The notes beneath the pieces were generated by a model. The model was not told the DNA's origin, made no database searches, and worked only from the letters and a program-made list of their open reading frames with translations. Positions 38,501-46,590 of a DNA stretch of 64,000 nt are shown one piece after another. The number at the start of each line of letters is the position of its first letter. Positions within the stretch are counted from its first letter, which is position 1. This DNA comes from Macrobrachium rosenbergii. Its lineage: Eukaryota; Arthropoda; Malacostraca; Decapoda; Palaemonidae. Where the stretch lies: positions 49,961,280 through 50,025,279 of the forward strand of contig NC_089763.1 in assembly GCF_040412425.1 (NCBI RefSeq), given 5' to 3'. Made by a program: the position numbers and the translations under genes.

Positions 38501-41500
38501 TGCTCCCCTTCTTCATCTTCAGAAGAGATCGGAGACGTAATCGAGTCTAATTCAGGGGCTGTCTGTGCTGCAGGCTTCTGTAAAAGATGAAGGATATTAT
38601 CCAGTTTATGTTGCAAAGGTTCAAGAGCTGGGTCCAATGCAGGAGAAGGTTTATCCAAAGCTGCAGGACACTTAGAGTCTTGAGGGGGCTCAAGCGCTAT
38701 GGGAAGATCGGAAGCTTCAGGACGCTCTGACGAAAGAGTGTCTGACCACCTCAGGGCACATGACTGCGTCAGGGCGCCTGAGAGGTGTAGCGAGGTAGAG
38801 CCTAGCTCCTGACATTAAGGAGAGGAGAAACACTCCAGACTATCCCACTTGCTACCTTAAGTTTGAGGACTGAAGGAAGGCTCCCTCATTCTCTTGTAAG
38901 GGCGATGAGGGGAGTGATCTTTACCCGAGAAACATCTATTAAGTGGGCAAGATTCATCGGGGAAGCGACGAAGACGGCTCTTAAAAGGCGAGGACTCCTC
39001 AGAACTAGACTAAAGCTGATGCACTTCCAAGACACCTTTCCAGCGGCTGTCTCTAGTCACAACCTAGGATGCAACAGGCTGGACTGAGGGGATGACTGCC
39101 CGTGGGCAGACCCCACTGACCTCCCTTGGGCTACCGGTATGCCTCCTCCCAGGTAGCGGGGAGTATGGCAGGGACCAACGCCTAGGAGAATCAGTGGGAT
39201 GAGCAGTCGCCTCCTCCGCTGACACTTCACCTTTAGCACTGTTTCCAAACTTGTCCATCAGGACACGCACTGATGCCCCTAACTGGGCCACTGTACTCAC
39301 TACTAGATTTAAACATTGCTCAGACTTACTCTCAAGGCTGGTGAAGCGATCGGGCTCGGAAGTGATGGAGCCAGGAGAAGGAGTAGGTGGTTTAGGAGAA
39401 TTAATTAATACAGGTGGGGAAGGGTTAACAGGTGGAGAATTAACAGATATGTCAGCCTTATCCGACCTAGGAGTCAAAGCCTGACTAGCTAATTTCCCGC
39501 TGGCTTTAGCGGCTGCTTTCCTCTTCCTATCTCTTTTAGCTTAGCTAAATGAGAATTTAAAGTCTTCCATTTTTGTTCTTCCCAATCCCTGCATTCGTCA
39601 CACATCAAACTACTAAAGCAAACTTGTCCTCTACAACTGGAACACAAGGTGTGAGAATCGTAAGTTAATTTTGTCATCCGGGTATTGCAGCCTTTACTGC
39701 AATACCAGAAACTAGAACTATTAGTATCGGACATATCCTACCTAGTGAAAAAGTCAAAATCGTGGAAGTCATTGTGAAAAAATGTCGAAAAGGCTACAAA
39801 AATACTTCACCAAGGAAGAAAATTACGAATCCAAAAAACTCTAAACTGCTGTAACAACATCAGGTGTTGATGCTACAAGCGGCAGAAACAAATTGTCGTG
39901 TTGGCGATGTTGTTCCTCTTTTGTACCCCAAAAGTGGGCGGGGCATAGTCACCTACACAAAACAAAGGAAAACAATACCGCGGAATTCAGAATTCTAACT
40001 GCTGTTCGGGTAGAAACTCTTAGCTAAGTAATTACTGGGTAAGTTACTTATATAAAAATCACCTGTTCAAGAGACATGCTTCACCTGACAGAACCTGAAC
40101 ATTAATCTGGGAGACTAAAAATTCCACTAATCTAGAAAGTTTCAGTGAAGGATTGTCACATCACTGACATGGTCATTTTTAAATAGAACATCTCATGCAA
40201 CAGAGACTGTCTTCTTATGGTGCCTTCTAAGCTATTGGCCAATATCTTGATTACTTGAGCAACTTAGATCGTTAGAAGTTTTGATCAAGTAGTTTTCATT
40301 CCTAAACAACTTCCTGTTTCATTCAAATCTGAATTGTAAATGCTAGAGATAACAAACTACACTTCATTGCTTAAATATCTCAGAAAAAGCAGACTGAGAA
40401 AGGCCATAAGTCATGGCCGTGGTCTTGAAGAAAATTAACAACAAATTATGAAGTTCAAGAGTGGATGACAGGAACAACTGTGGCTCTGGACCTCAGAGCA
40501 GTGGAAACAACTTTTGTCAATCAAAAAGCTCTAGTCACAACTCTGGTAAGGATGTGGCTTAGATCAAGAGAGATGCAACTGCTGTTATTGCAGTTCCAGT
40601 CACTAAAAGCTGTTAAGATCACAGGTCATTATGTTATAACTGCTAAGCAGTGGTGAGACTGTAGAGAGAGAGCTAGAATGGCTCCTGTCAGTGCTATGGC
40701 TACTGGAATGGTTATGTGCGCATATCTATTAGCACAGCTCTAGCTATGGTTCCTAATTTCTACTCCAGTTGGCTTGTGACCCTTGCAGGTGCCTCAATGG
40801 AGTGACACAGGTGGTCATTAGAAAGATTTAAAAATTGGATTAGTCACAGCCCAAAATAAGACCAAAAGTGTGATACTGTAGCAATATTTTTGGTTTTGGC
40901 AGCAATATCTATTGTCAAAGTAGCTTTCTGCTAAGCAAACAGGTGACAATGCCAATAAGTTGTATAAGATTAACATTAAAAAAAGTCACTGTACAATTTT
41001 GTTGACATTTCATAAAATGAGTGCTCAACAGTAAAGGTTGCAGCAAAAATATACCAAAATTAATGAACCCGTGATTCTGAGCACAGATTGCTGAAAAGCA
41101 TAATAGCTGAGAGTGAAAAGAGTAAAACATGCTCATCTCAAACAACTACTTACCAGTATCAATCTAGCTAAAAAGTAAATGAAAAGCTAGCAGCAAATCA
41201 AACAAAAATCAACTTCAATGGGTAAATTAGTATAATACATTGCTCACAAACAGATATAATTACTGTCACCACTTTCAGGGAATACAGCATGTGCAAAATG
41301 TGCACCAAACTCGAGATAAAACAGCACTGGCTTTTCTTGACTAGACATGAAATGTATTACCCTACAAAATTTCGGCAAACCACATCAAACAGAGGCAGTC
41401 ATGCATTATCTGAGCGATAACTGTCAGCTGAAGATCAGTAGTCAATTCACTTCCAATCACCAATTATGTTAATGCATAAACAAAAATATATATACAGTAT

Positions 41501-44500
41501 TTTAAAAATACAAGAAAGAAGAAGAAGGAAGAATCCAAAAGCTCATTACCCACACCAAGTGTACACATTTCATTTGAAGGGGATTACAGGATCTGGGATT
41601 CCATTTCAGTGCAAGAAATAGTTTAATGATAAATACAGTAATGGGTTTATTGTGAAACAAATATCAGTTATATAACATCTGATATCAGGAAATACATTCA
41701 TCTGCTCAATATCTATCCAGATTTAATGTCAACTTCCTTAGTGCACCATAAAAATCCTGCCATACTAAACTCACCTCTGAAATGACAGCCTCAGGATCTG
41801 AACATCCTTGAGAGTGTAAAGTCTGCAAAAAGAATAAAAAATACATCAGCAGGGTCAGTAATATACTAGAATCATAAAACACAGTCAAGGGGGCATAAAC
41901 TACTCTTGCATAACACAGATACTTTCTTTTTTATCTGTTCCCACACATCATGCTCATATAGTTCAATGCCGACATTGGCATCATCTGCATCCATCACTTA
42001 ATAATCTTTTCAACTAAATCACTTTATATAATATGTATTCACACAAGTAAAAGACTGCCTCTCTTCAGCCAATTAATATAGAATAAGAAAGGAATGATCA
42101 AAAACAACATTTTGAAAGATAAGAATCTTACACTTCCCAAGGAATGAAAGATGCCCCTCAAATGGTGTATATGTAATAATTTCTTAGTTTGTGGCCTCAG
42201 TGTCCACAGGTCATCCTCCTATGTTGTACTTTTCTTATCAATGTCCTCCCTTAATTATTTAGGTACATGTCCTCTTAAGAGCTTTCCTGGTTATTACCTG
42301 GTTAATTCCCTTGATCAAGTTAGCTCAAAATTTCATTAAATTCCTGAGTCTTGGTGAATACACTTGAGCAGTTTTTGCTTGGGCCTAGCATACGCTGAGT
42401 ATATTGCACTTTTGGGCTAATTTTCCAAGTTATCAGTACAGTACCTGTATTTCACAATAAGCTTAATCTTGCAATATTCATAACAAATGGATAAATTACA
42501 GTACATAGTTTGAATACCTAAAATCTAATTACTGGTATCATTCTGGCATTAACAACCCTTGCATCTCAAATACATTCTTTCATTTAGACAAAGATCTTCT
42601 TTAAATTTTTTCCAAGTAAGTCACATGCAGTATGTAAATTATGTCAGTTTGAACAGCATTGGGTTTACAAAAGGCTCTCATTTCTTACAAATAAAAAAAA
42701 TGGTACCAACAACATCATGAAGCAAAGGTCAGTAAAATTAAAAAAAAAAATTAATGACTTGCTAATTTACCCCCAAAAATTTCAACTTGATTACAAACCC
42801 AAAACTGATATACAAAAGAAATAATCCTAACTAATATAGAACAGGTGAGCAAAGCCAGCAGCAGTAATAACAGTACAACACTCACCAGGGAGCTCAGAAA
42901 AACAGAACTTAATGCACATATTCAGAGCTAAAAGACTCATTGTAAGTAAGACAAAATTATCTCCAAAAAAGGAGCTCAAATAGGAAAAATGACATTTCCA
43001 AAATAAAATAAAGTTTTAAATATACTTACCCAGTAATTACATAGCTAATGTTGTCTTTTTGACAAAAACATCTAGAGCACTTACGTCCAAAACAGGTCTC
43101 CAGCCCCACGACAACTGGGGCACCAAAAGAGATGGTTGTAGAATCCCAGAGAATGAATGTCCTCTACTAGCTCTATAGCCTCTTTCTGAAGAAGGGACTC
43201 CACCTCTAGCAAGAGAGCAGCAAATCTCTCTGAGCCTGGAGAGTAAGCTGTCAATTCAACAGGCTTGCAGATTAGAGGAGGTTTGTTCAAAAAGGGGATA
43301 GTGTAGCCCTCCTTCAGGACAGACTCATCCAAGATTCCGCTCCGTTTTGTTCCCACCGTTCCCAAAAGTGAAGGAGTGGCACTCCTACCTGAGTACGGAG
43401 GACTATGTTTTCATTTCTTGGAGTCAGACTTGGAAAAGGACTTCTTGATGGAATGCTGTGGGAAACGGGTATAAGTTCTTGTTCTAGTCTGGGATCTAGA
43501 ACGGGAGCTCCAAAAGAGAGTAGGTTGCAGCAGATACAAAGATCTGGGAGGAAGAGTCAAAGAGTCCTTGGGGCGTCTCGTAGACTGGGAGAGCAGGTCC
43601 TGAGTGTTCTTTTTCTGCAGGTCAGAGGCGATGTTCAGTACTGTAGCCTGTGGAAAAAGATACGTCTTGTCCAAGGGGGAGAAGAGGAGGGCCGATCTCT
43701 GAGACAGAGTGATGCTTTTCGAAGTACAGGAGCACCAAAGCTCCCTCTTCTTAAGAATACCCATGGCGAACAGACTGGCTAACTCCTGCATACTATCGCG
43801 AATGCCCCTGTCAATACAGGAAAGTTACTCCCAAGAGATCCGATGAGATTTCTTGAGGTAGCAAAGAGCACTCTCTAAGTTTGCGTGCCAGAGTGCCCAC
43901 CGCCCAGTCCAGGAAGCTCATCACTTCGAACACCTTAAAAATATTTTTAAGAAGTTGAGCAAGTTCCGAGGCCGAGAGCATAATTTTGGCTGAGGAGAAA
44001 GCTGATCTCCTAGCCGAGTCGATAAGACCGGAGAAGTCTCCCTGAGAGGAGGCAGAGACTCTCAGGGAAGGAGCTTCTCTGGTCGCATAAAACCTGTAGC
44101 TCAACCTGGACAATTTGGAAGGAGGGAAACAAAATACTGCTTTGCCTTGTTTCCTCTTCTCAGAAAACCACCCTTCTACTTCATCCAGTGCCTTCTTTGC
44201 TGAAGAGGAAAGAACTAATTTCGGAAATTTTGAAGGGCCGACTGAGGGGGCTTCCATAAAGAAGGTCGAAGCAGGAACGGATGGAGTAGCTGGTGAAAAG
44301 CTAATATATGTCGCTAGTAAGAATCTCAACAGCGCAGAGTAAGCCGATGAAGGAGCATCTTGTTCTGGAACAACTTCTTCCTCAGAAGAGACATGAGAAA
44401 GCGATAAGTCCGCCATCGTCTGAGCCGTAAGAGGAACTTTCTGAAGCAAACTGAGAATATTATCCAGTTTGTTCTGAATTGAGTCAACTGGCGGAGGAAG

Positions 44501-46532
44501 AATGTCCGAGACGACACTACTAAGAAGTGGTGGAGAAGCAGGCACCTGTTGGAGAATGGGCACCAGCGGGCGCTCAAGCACAAATGGGAGCTTGGGCGCT
44601 ATGACACTAGTTGCTGGTCGCTCGGGCGCTGATTGTAGAGATGAAGGCACTGGGTGCGCAACTCCTGATGCAGTCGCTTTTTTATTTGACGAAGAACGTC
44701 TCCACACCACAAGGCGCTTCAGCGCCAAATTACGATCGTCATTCGAAGAAGATGAAGAGAATTGTTCCAGGGTGTCCCAGTGACTACATGATGGGCATGC
44801 TGAATCCTTGCTCTTCTTACAAGGAACAGGGAAAGAAATCTCAAACTCAACTGCACGCCTTTTCAGTGGGCGTGACTTGTCCGCATAGCACCGTGTGTGC
44901 TTGGGACTAAAATCTTCAGGGCTGGAGGACATACAATGAGTGCTCACTTGAAGGCCTTTCCAACGGCCTTTGGTTGCAGTCTGGGATTCGTCAGCAGACT
45001 GAACGGAGGGGGCAACTGCTCGGGGGCAGACCCCACTGACCTCCCTTAGGCTGCCAGTTTGGCTCCTCCCAGGTGCTGGGGAGTATGTCAGGGACCTTGG
45101 CCTAGGAGAATCGGCAGGCCGAACAGCCACCTCCTCCACTATCACTGCACTTGCACAGGGCGCTCTGACTCACTTTTGTCCATTAGCACTTTCACCGACA
45201 ATGCTAATTTAGTGATCAATTGAACAATCAAATTGAAACAAGTGTCGATTTTTGACTCCAGGCTGGTGATGGTGTTAGGGTCGGAAACGTGAAAGCCAGG
45301 TAAAGAAGAGGGTTGCACAGGTGGAGGAGATGCAATGGGAACGGAAGAAATTACAGGAGCAATTGCACCCAACTTAGCGGATAAATCCTGACTAGCAAAA
45401 ACTCTACTAGATTCCCTAGCCATAGCTTTCCTCTTCCTATCTCTAGCTGGTTTCTTGAGATGTGCATCTAAATATCCCAGTCATTAAACTCCTCACAACA
45501 TAAATCTACTGAACATGTTTGTCCCCTACATGGAATACAAACAGTGTGCAAGTCGTAAGATTCTTTAGTTAGTCTAGTATTGCAGCCTTTGCTGCAATAC
45601 CTAACACTAGAACTACTAGTGTCAGACACCCTAGAAAAGTCTAATACAAGTCCAAAAAATGGGCAAAGAGTCGTCACCAATGATCAAAATTCGCCTAACA
45701 CTATCTTAATTATGCCGAAAGGCCACGAAAATAAATATTTCACCAACAATCAGCAAAATATAAATTCTAAAATTCGAGCTGCTGCCAACCACAGTCCTTC
45801 AACCACAGCCGGCAGAAACAAATTGAAACTCTTTGCTATGTTGTACATTCTCTTACACCTGAAAGTGGGCAGGGCACGTCACTATAACCAAAACAAACTA
45901 GCGTGACCCACAATTTCAAAATTTTGAGCTGCCGGTTAAAAGAAACTAATAGCTATGTAATTACTGGGTAAGTTACTTATATAAAAAAACTTAATGCATA
46001 TATTAACAGCTAAAAGACTCATTATAAGTAAGCCAAAACTATCACCAAAAAGCAGACACAGAAGGGTAGTATAGACTTAAACAATGGGAAAATCATGAAA
46101 AGTGAGAACTAGTCAAGTTCTGACAGCAATGCCAACAGGTCCGTCTAGACCAAGAGACACACTTGGATTGGCAATTTTCTGCTGAAAGAGGTAGTTGGGA
46201 GTCCAAATGTGCAGATACTGAGCTAGATTATTTTGGTTTTTCAAGTGTGTCTGGAATGGGAGCTGAGACACCTGAGCAATCGTAAAGTGATGGGTGTTTA
46301 GTGTCAAAAACAAAAAATCAAAATCTCAATCTGGATATTCCTCGTAATTACTTTGAAAAGTACAGTATATACCTTCCTCCTTAATAAAGCATGCAATACA
46401 AAATCTACTTACCTCAGAATATTCCTGCAGGAACTGACCTCTATTCAAATAAGTAACATGAAGTTTGTACTGCTTTACAAACAAGTTCTTTGTGAAAAAA
46501 CATTGGCAGATGCAAAATTTAGTCTTTGACAT
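11355..46532 (-). CDS. OGFOD2: OGFOD2-like 2-oxoglutarate/Fe(II)-dependent dioxygenase (whole spliced gene)
   Basis: Seven coding exons join in frame to 335 residues plus stop (the vertebrate protein is about 350): 46532-46413, 41822-41775, 31108-30998, 28203-27982, 26705-26520, 19010-18838, 11502-11355. All introns are GT-AG; the first five are phase 0 and the last is phase 2. The family has a prolyl-4-hydroxylase-type double-stranded beta-helix oxygenase domain and is expected to hydroxylate a substrate using Fe(II), O2 and 2-oxoglutarate; the physiological substrate is not settled. Visible features: a Cys-rich start (C7, C9, C11), KGRPNTMNRYG around residues 157-167, the iron motif H224-x-D226, the distal H277, R287 ten residues later for 2-oxoglutarate, and a C304-PM-C307 pair near the C-terminus. 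The reading frame is intact across 35 kb despite five substantial retroelement insertions in the introns. Identification rests on remembered family sequence, with good agreement along the whole length. Confidence 0.93.
11503..13713 (-). other. Intron 6, 3' part, before the gypsy insertion
   Basis: This is AT-rich intron sequence. Apart from the SINE-like repeat at 11896-12017 I see no further element or conserved reading frame. Confidence 0.6.
11896..12017 (-). repeat. SINE-like interspersed repeat, copy 1
   Basis: The segment from CTAATGAACACCATATTC through CTTCCATGTGAATAGGG to an (AAT)n-like end is the reverse complement of the repeat starting at 55750. It lies in intron 6. The element has the look of a common decapod interspersed repeat with an (ATT)n terminus. 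Confidence 0.85.
13719..13956 (+). repeat. 5' LTR of the gypsy element
   Basis: It starts TGTAACAGTTAGCG and ends GTTACG; the last base differs from the 3' LTR (GTTACA). The terminal 8-bp inverted repeat is TGTAACAG/CTGTTACA. Confidence 0.93.
13961..13978 (+). other. Primer-binding site candidate of the gypsy element
   Basis: TGGCGTGAACGATCTGTG begins four bases after the 5' LTR, the expected position for pairing with a tRNA 3' end. I do not name the tRNA. Confidence 0.6.
14043..14844 (+). pseudogene. gypsy gag, broken
   Basis: The first ATG after the primer site opens a frame that stops at 14283. The gag-like reading continues in other frames through an IDQFATWLRQKAE segment, a serine-rich run near 14685, and a zinc-knuckle-like tail (YWNCGG...H...C) near 14725-14815. 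Several expected knuckle Cys/His positions are replaced, and stops interrupt the region near 14330, 14619 and 14843. It would have formed the capsid and nucleocapsid. Confidence 0.8.
14868..17962 (+). pseudogene. gypsy pol: protease, RT, RNase H, integrase, broken
   Basis: Protease is marked by ALVDTGST near 15027-15050. RT follows at about 15540-15900 (RICVDMRKANK, then an SDD catalytic region near 15857). RNase H follows at about 16150-16600 (the AS-P-VGVSGILVQ region has lost its leading Asp). The integrase zinc-binding HHCC runs at about 16890-17045, and the core has Asp in MDFCGPFP, Asp in KTDNGTPFNG and a Glu in ATAEAFM. The C-terminal tail ends near 17960. Stops and frameshifts occur near 15305, 15530, 15904, 16146, 16475, 16787, 17203 and 17692, so no functional polyprotein is possible. 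Confidence 0.9.
18309..18326 (+). other. Polypurine tract of the gypsy element
   Basis: AAAAAAAGAAAGGAGGGA sits immediately before the 3' LTR. This is the plus-strand primer position. Confidence 0.9.
18327..18565 (+). repeat. 3' LTR of the gypsy element
   Basis: It starts TGTAACAG and ends CTGTTACA, and contains GGAATAAACTC, a likely polyadenylation signal. The target duplication CCAGC follows directly. Confidence 0.93.
18838..19010 (-). CDS. OGFOD2: OGFOD2-like coding exon 6 (residues 230-286)
   Basis: The acceptor is TTTATTACAG and the donor is GTAAGA; the exon has 173 nt and a phase 2 exit. It contains VTLNVAL directly after the HxD motif, GEIYFG, and LLHRAQQMHGALPI with the distal iron ligand H277. 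A DIRS-like element ends about 40 bp upstream of its acceptor, and a gypsy LTR ends about 270 bp beyond its donor. Confidence 0.95.
19053..19489. repeat. Inverted repeat pair at the end of DIRS family 2
   Basis: The sequence at 19053-19094 recurs as reverse complement at 19443-19489. The 350 bp between are unassigned element sequence. This fits a DIRS terminal repeat with a nearby internal complementary region. Confidence 0.75.
19848..20700 (-). pseudogene. DIRS family 2 tyrosine recombinase, broken
   Basis: The minus strand encodes LSLCPVHTLRAYLDRS near 20170, a VHDIRAV box (HxxR) near 20020, and FKRHYLK with the candidate catalytic tyrosine near 19925. The HxxR and Tyr boxes are in different frames, so at least one frameshift separates them. 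The N-terminal part is heavily disrupted. The enzyme would integrate the circular DNA copy by site-specific recombination. Confidence 0.8.
20800..22620 (-). pseudogene. DIRS family 2 RT/RNase H, broken
   Basis: The minus strand has MPFGLNIAPRIFTKL near 22145 and DWIIWASS near 22040. The codons around the catalytic aspartate pair read VSGDW because small indels shift the frame locally. RNase H-like HINVLEAMAV follows near 21450, then a linker. An open run of about 250 codons (22151-21402) survives, but the upstream fingers region lies in another frame. Confidence 0.8.
22991..26519 (-). other. Intron 5, remainder
   Basis: No protein-coding element is recognised here. A short near-palindrome (TTGGATCTTCATGCATGAAG) lies near 23954. 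The GC content and moderate complexity of 23700-25200 suggest old repeat DNA that I cannot classify. Confidence 0.5.
26520..26705 (-). CDS. OGFOD2: OGFOD2-like coding exon 5 (residues 168-229)
   Basis: The acceptor is CATCCTGCAG and the donor is GTAAGA; there are 62 codons. It carries LYPDWGGDCLDSHKAFIVKY and ends in NYHFDNAE, so the H-x-D iron ligands (224 and 226) sit at the 3' end of this exon. Confidence 0.95.
27000..27520 (+). mobile_element. RTE-type LINE 3' coding fragment, decayed
   Basis: The plus strand encodes, across frame breaks, KLAMLYGLEVAQLKKIEEN near 27070, a gapped RHDKHVGN region, then RRGRPN-RWRDCINE near 27395-27430 and a short tail near 27500. This matches the C-terminal end of RTE/BovB-type non-LTR reverse transcriptases. 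It lies antisense in intron 4, between exons 4 and 5. It has no RT core and is non-functional. Confidence 0.75.
27982..28203 (-). CDS. OGFOD2: OGFOD2-like coding exon 4 (residues 94-167)
   Basis: The acceptor is TTAATTGCAG and the donor is GTAAGT; there are 74 codons. It contains FPVFTSEFCQTFLSEL and PKGRPNTMNRYG, the most recognisable N-terminal signature of the family. A decayed partial copy of this exon lies 1.8 kb upstream in intron 3 (29806-29931). Confidence 0.95.
29185..29385. repeat. Interspersed repeat shared with 56440-56580
   Basis: Shared landmarks are TAAAATGGAAGAA / TAAGATGGAAGAA, a CAC(C)ACATGAAGTGCACTGA / CAGCATGAGGTGCACTGA block, and a CTAACCC end. It lies in intron 3. The sequence resembles a repeat common in decapod genomes, by recollection only. 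Confidence 0.6.
29806..29931 (-). pseudogene. Decayed partial duplicate of OGFOD2-like exon 4
   Basis: The segment matches 27930-28052 over about 125 bp: the 3' half of exon 4, its donor and the first part of the downstream intron. On the minus strand it encodes LSELRNFEGSPLPRGYPNTINHCE, with the GTAAGT donor kept, against LSELTNFEESPLPKGRPNTMNRYG in the true exon. The signature Arg of KGRPN is lost and the 5' half of the exon is absent. The frame happens to stay open, so use as an alternative exon cannot be excluded, but the missing half makes a non-functional duplicate far more likely. Confidence 0.85.
30998..31108 (-). CDS. OGFOD2: OGFOD2-like coding exon 3 (residues 57-93)
   Basis: The acceptor is CTCTTGCAG and the donor is GTTAGC; there are 37 codons. 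It encodes LESEVTRRK and a YEPLHPHLYRLQ end, matching the charged helix and the HP..Y segment of the family. Confidence 0.92.
31109..32044 (-). other. Intron 2, 3' side of the DIRS insertion boundary
   Basis: No element or gene is recognised in this stretch. Confidence 0.5.
32045..32250. repeat. 3' inverted terminal repeat of DIRS family 1
   Basis: ACTTACCCAGTAATTACTT starts near 32082. The following 170 bp match the complement of the other end at 39880-40050, including ACATCGCCAACACGACAATT. It ends at an A17 run near 32245. A further inverted copy of the tip, GTAATTACTGGGTAAGTATA, lies at 32298-32317. Confidence 0.85.
33885..33965. repeat. Internal complementary region of DIRS family 1
   Basis: Segment 33889-33919 is the reverse complement of the outer tip 32053-32082. 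It is followed by TATATATGTAACTTACCC, which matches the reverse complement of the other tip at 40045-40062. The two element ends are therefore represented back to back here, as expected for a DIRS internal complementary region used during circle formation. Confidence 0.8.
34560..35291 (-). pseudogene. DIRS family 1 tyrosine recombinase, broken
   Basis: The first 130 residues are open (35291-34893) and include a core-binding helix region with STIEGYRAMLSSIF and the catalytic-Arg-type motif ATAKRLSELQA. After a frame break, CSVHALRYYLRR is readable near 34800 and an AHEVRAVATSVAF box (HxxR) near 34630. I do not see a convincing catalytic Tyr downstream. Confidence 0.8.
35309..36510 (-). pseudogene. 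DIRS family 1 RNase H and C-terminal linker, broken
   Basis: RNase H-like HINMRELKVIHLGLQHF lies near 36165, and AYIKHQGG near 36050, with the expected second Asp replaced (HAQYSTM). The conserved DIRS linker NIDLFATSRN...LPLFCSPFPDPLAWATDAM follows at about 35870-35740. The linker frame is open for 225 codons. Confidence 0.78.
36607..36888. mobile_element. Tc1/mariner-type MITE nested in the DIRS element
   Basis: Terminal inverted repeats CAGGCAGTCCTTGGTTATTGGC and its near-complement ending in GGGACTGCCTG bound a 282-bp, GC-patterned sequence (many ATCGGCG-type repeats). TA flanks both sides (36605-36606 and 36889-36890), matching TA target duplication. It contains no transposase frame. 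Comparison with the DIRS frame on both sides shows that it splits the RT region. Confidence 0.85.
36895..37529 (-). pseudogene. DIRS family 1 reverse transcriptase, broken
   Basis: The RT fingers motif FYNHLFAVPKASRGWRPVLD lies near 37310-37255, and a catalytic region reading YLGDW near 36985. The usual Asp-Asp pair has lost one Asp. Frames change near 37330 and 37060. The coding sequence is then cut by the MITE at 36607-36888. Confidence 0.82.
37560..39734 (-). pseudogene. DIRS family 1 gag-like region, broken
   Basis: It begins with a Cys-rich segment (YCSKGC, CSSCRGQVC, CDEC) at about 39705-39590, likely zinc binding. A Pro/Ser-rich stretch follows with SPREVSGVCPRAV near 39110, then helical regions to about 37560. 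Frames break near 39489, 39060, 38660 and 37920. The same domain order is found in the element at 42985-45990. Confidence 0.75.
40067..41774 (-). other. Intron 2, 5' side of the DIRS element
   Basis: This is ordinary AT-rich intron sequence; no element is recognised. Confidence 0.5.
41775..41822 (-). CDS. OGFOD2: OGFOD2-like coding exon 2 (residues 41-56)
   Basis: This is a 48-nt micro-exon between TTTTTGCAG and GTGAGT, with 16 whole codons. It encodes a SQGCSDPEAVISE stretch matching the RGC...DF region of the vertebrate protein. Confidence 0.9.
43081..43365 (-). pseudogene. Truncated DIRS reverse-transcriptase start
   Basis: It encodes VLKEGYTIPFLNKPPL and FYNHLFWCPSCRGAG, the RT N-terminus, then stops at the deletion junction near 43050. 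Confidence 0.8.
43411..45633 (-). pseudogene. DIRS family 1 gag-like region in the deleted derivative
   Basis: The Cys-rich N-terminal segment (YCSKGC, CIPCRGQTC) is at 45610-45500 but has no ATG at the position used by the longer element. An open run of 444 codons at 45145-43811 carries SLREVSGVCPRAV near 45050 and long helical regions. Breaks occur near 45468, 45142 and 43811. It is the best preserved gag-like frame in the window. Confidence 0.75.
46413..46532 (-). CDS. OGFOD2: OGFOD2-like coding exon 1 (residues 1-40)
   Basis: The exon starts at the ATG complementary to 46530-46532 and ends with TCTGAG followed by GTAAGT. It encodes the Cys-rich FCICQC start and the LHV..LNRGQFLQEY segment typical of the OGFOD2 N-terminus. 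It has 40 whole codons (phase 0 exit). Confidence 0.92.
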
Positions 46533-46590
46533 GGTGCAACTTGTTACAGCTTAAGTGACACAGAAGTGAAAAAATCTTGTTGAACTGCAT
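46519..46590 (-). promoter_or_regulatory. Overlapping upstream ORF in the OGFOD2-like leader
   Basis: An ATG is the first codon of the spliced exon (46590). It opens 23 codons in another frame and stops with TAA at 46519-46521, 13 nt past the main ATG. If translated it would lower initiation at the main start. Confidence 0.55.
46533..46590 (-). other. OGFOD2: 5' untranslated part of coding exon 1
   Basis: The exon is bounded upstream by TTTCTTTTTCAG at 46591-46602, a strong acceptor, so an upstream non-coding exon is predicted. The UTR segment is 58 nt. Confidence 0.7.

Larger units (their letters stand above)
32045..40066 (-). mobile_element. DIRS-like retrotransposon, near full length (family 1)
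   Basis: On the minus strand: 5' terminal repeat (40066 inward), gag-like frames (39734 to about 37560), RT (about 37520-36300, interrupted by a MITE), RNase H and linker (about 36440-35310), tyrosine recombinase (about 35290-34560), an internal complementary region (33885-33965), and an inverted 3' terminal repeat (about 32250-32045). The sequence after 32085 on the plus strand repeats the reverse complement of 40050-39880 for about 180 bp, with AGTAATTACTTAGCTAAGAG at the tip. Inverted terminal repeats plus an internal copy of the joined tips is the DIRS1-type signature. It lies in intron 2 in the sense orientation. Confidence 0.88.
42985..45990 (-). mobile_element. Internally deleted DIRS family 1 derivative
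   Basis: Both tips match the 8-kb element: GTAATTACTGGGTAAGTTAC near 45958 and its complement ACTTACCCAGTAATTAC near 43024. Gag-like coding (45633 to about 43411) and the first part of RT (43365-43081) remain, and the sequence then passes straight into the 3' tip near 43050. The rest of RT, RNase H, recombinase and the internal complementary region are missing. It lies in intron 1, sense orientation, and depends on another element for any movement. Confidence 0.85.

Noticed and set aside
44115..44910. Plus-strand open frames inside the deleted DIRS element
   Set aside because: They are antisense shadows of the gag-like frame at 43811-45145.
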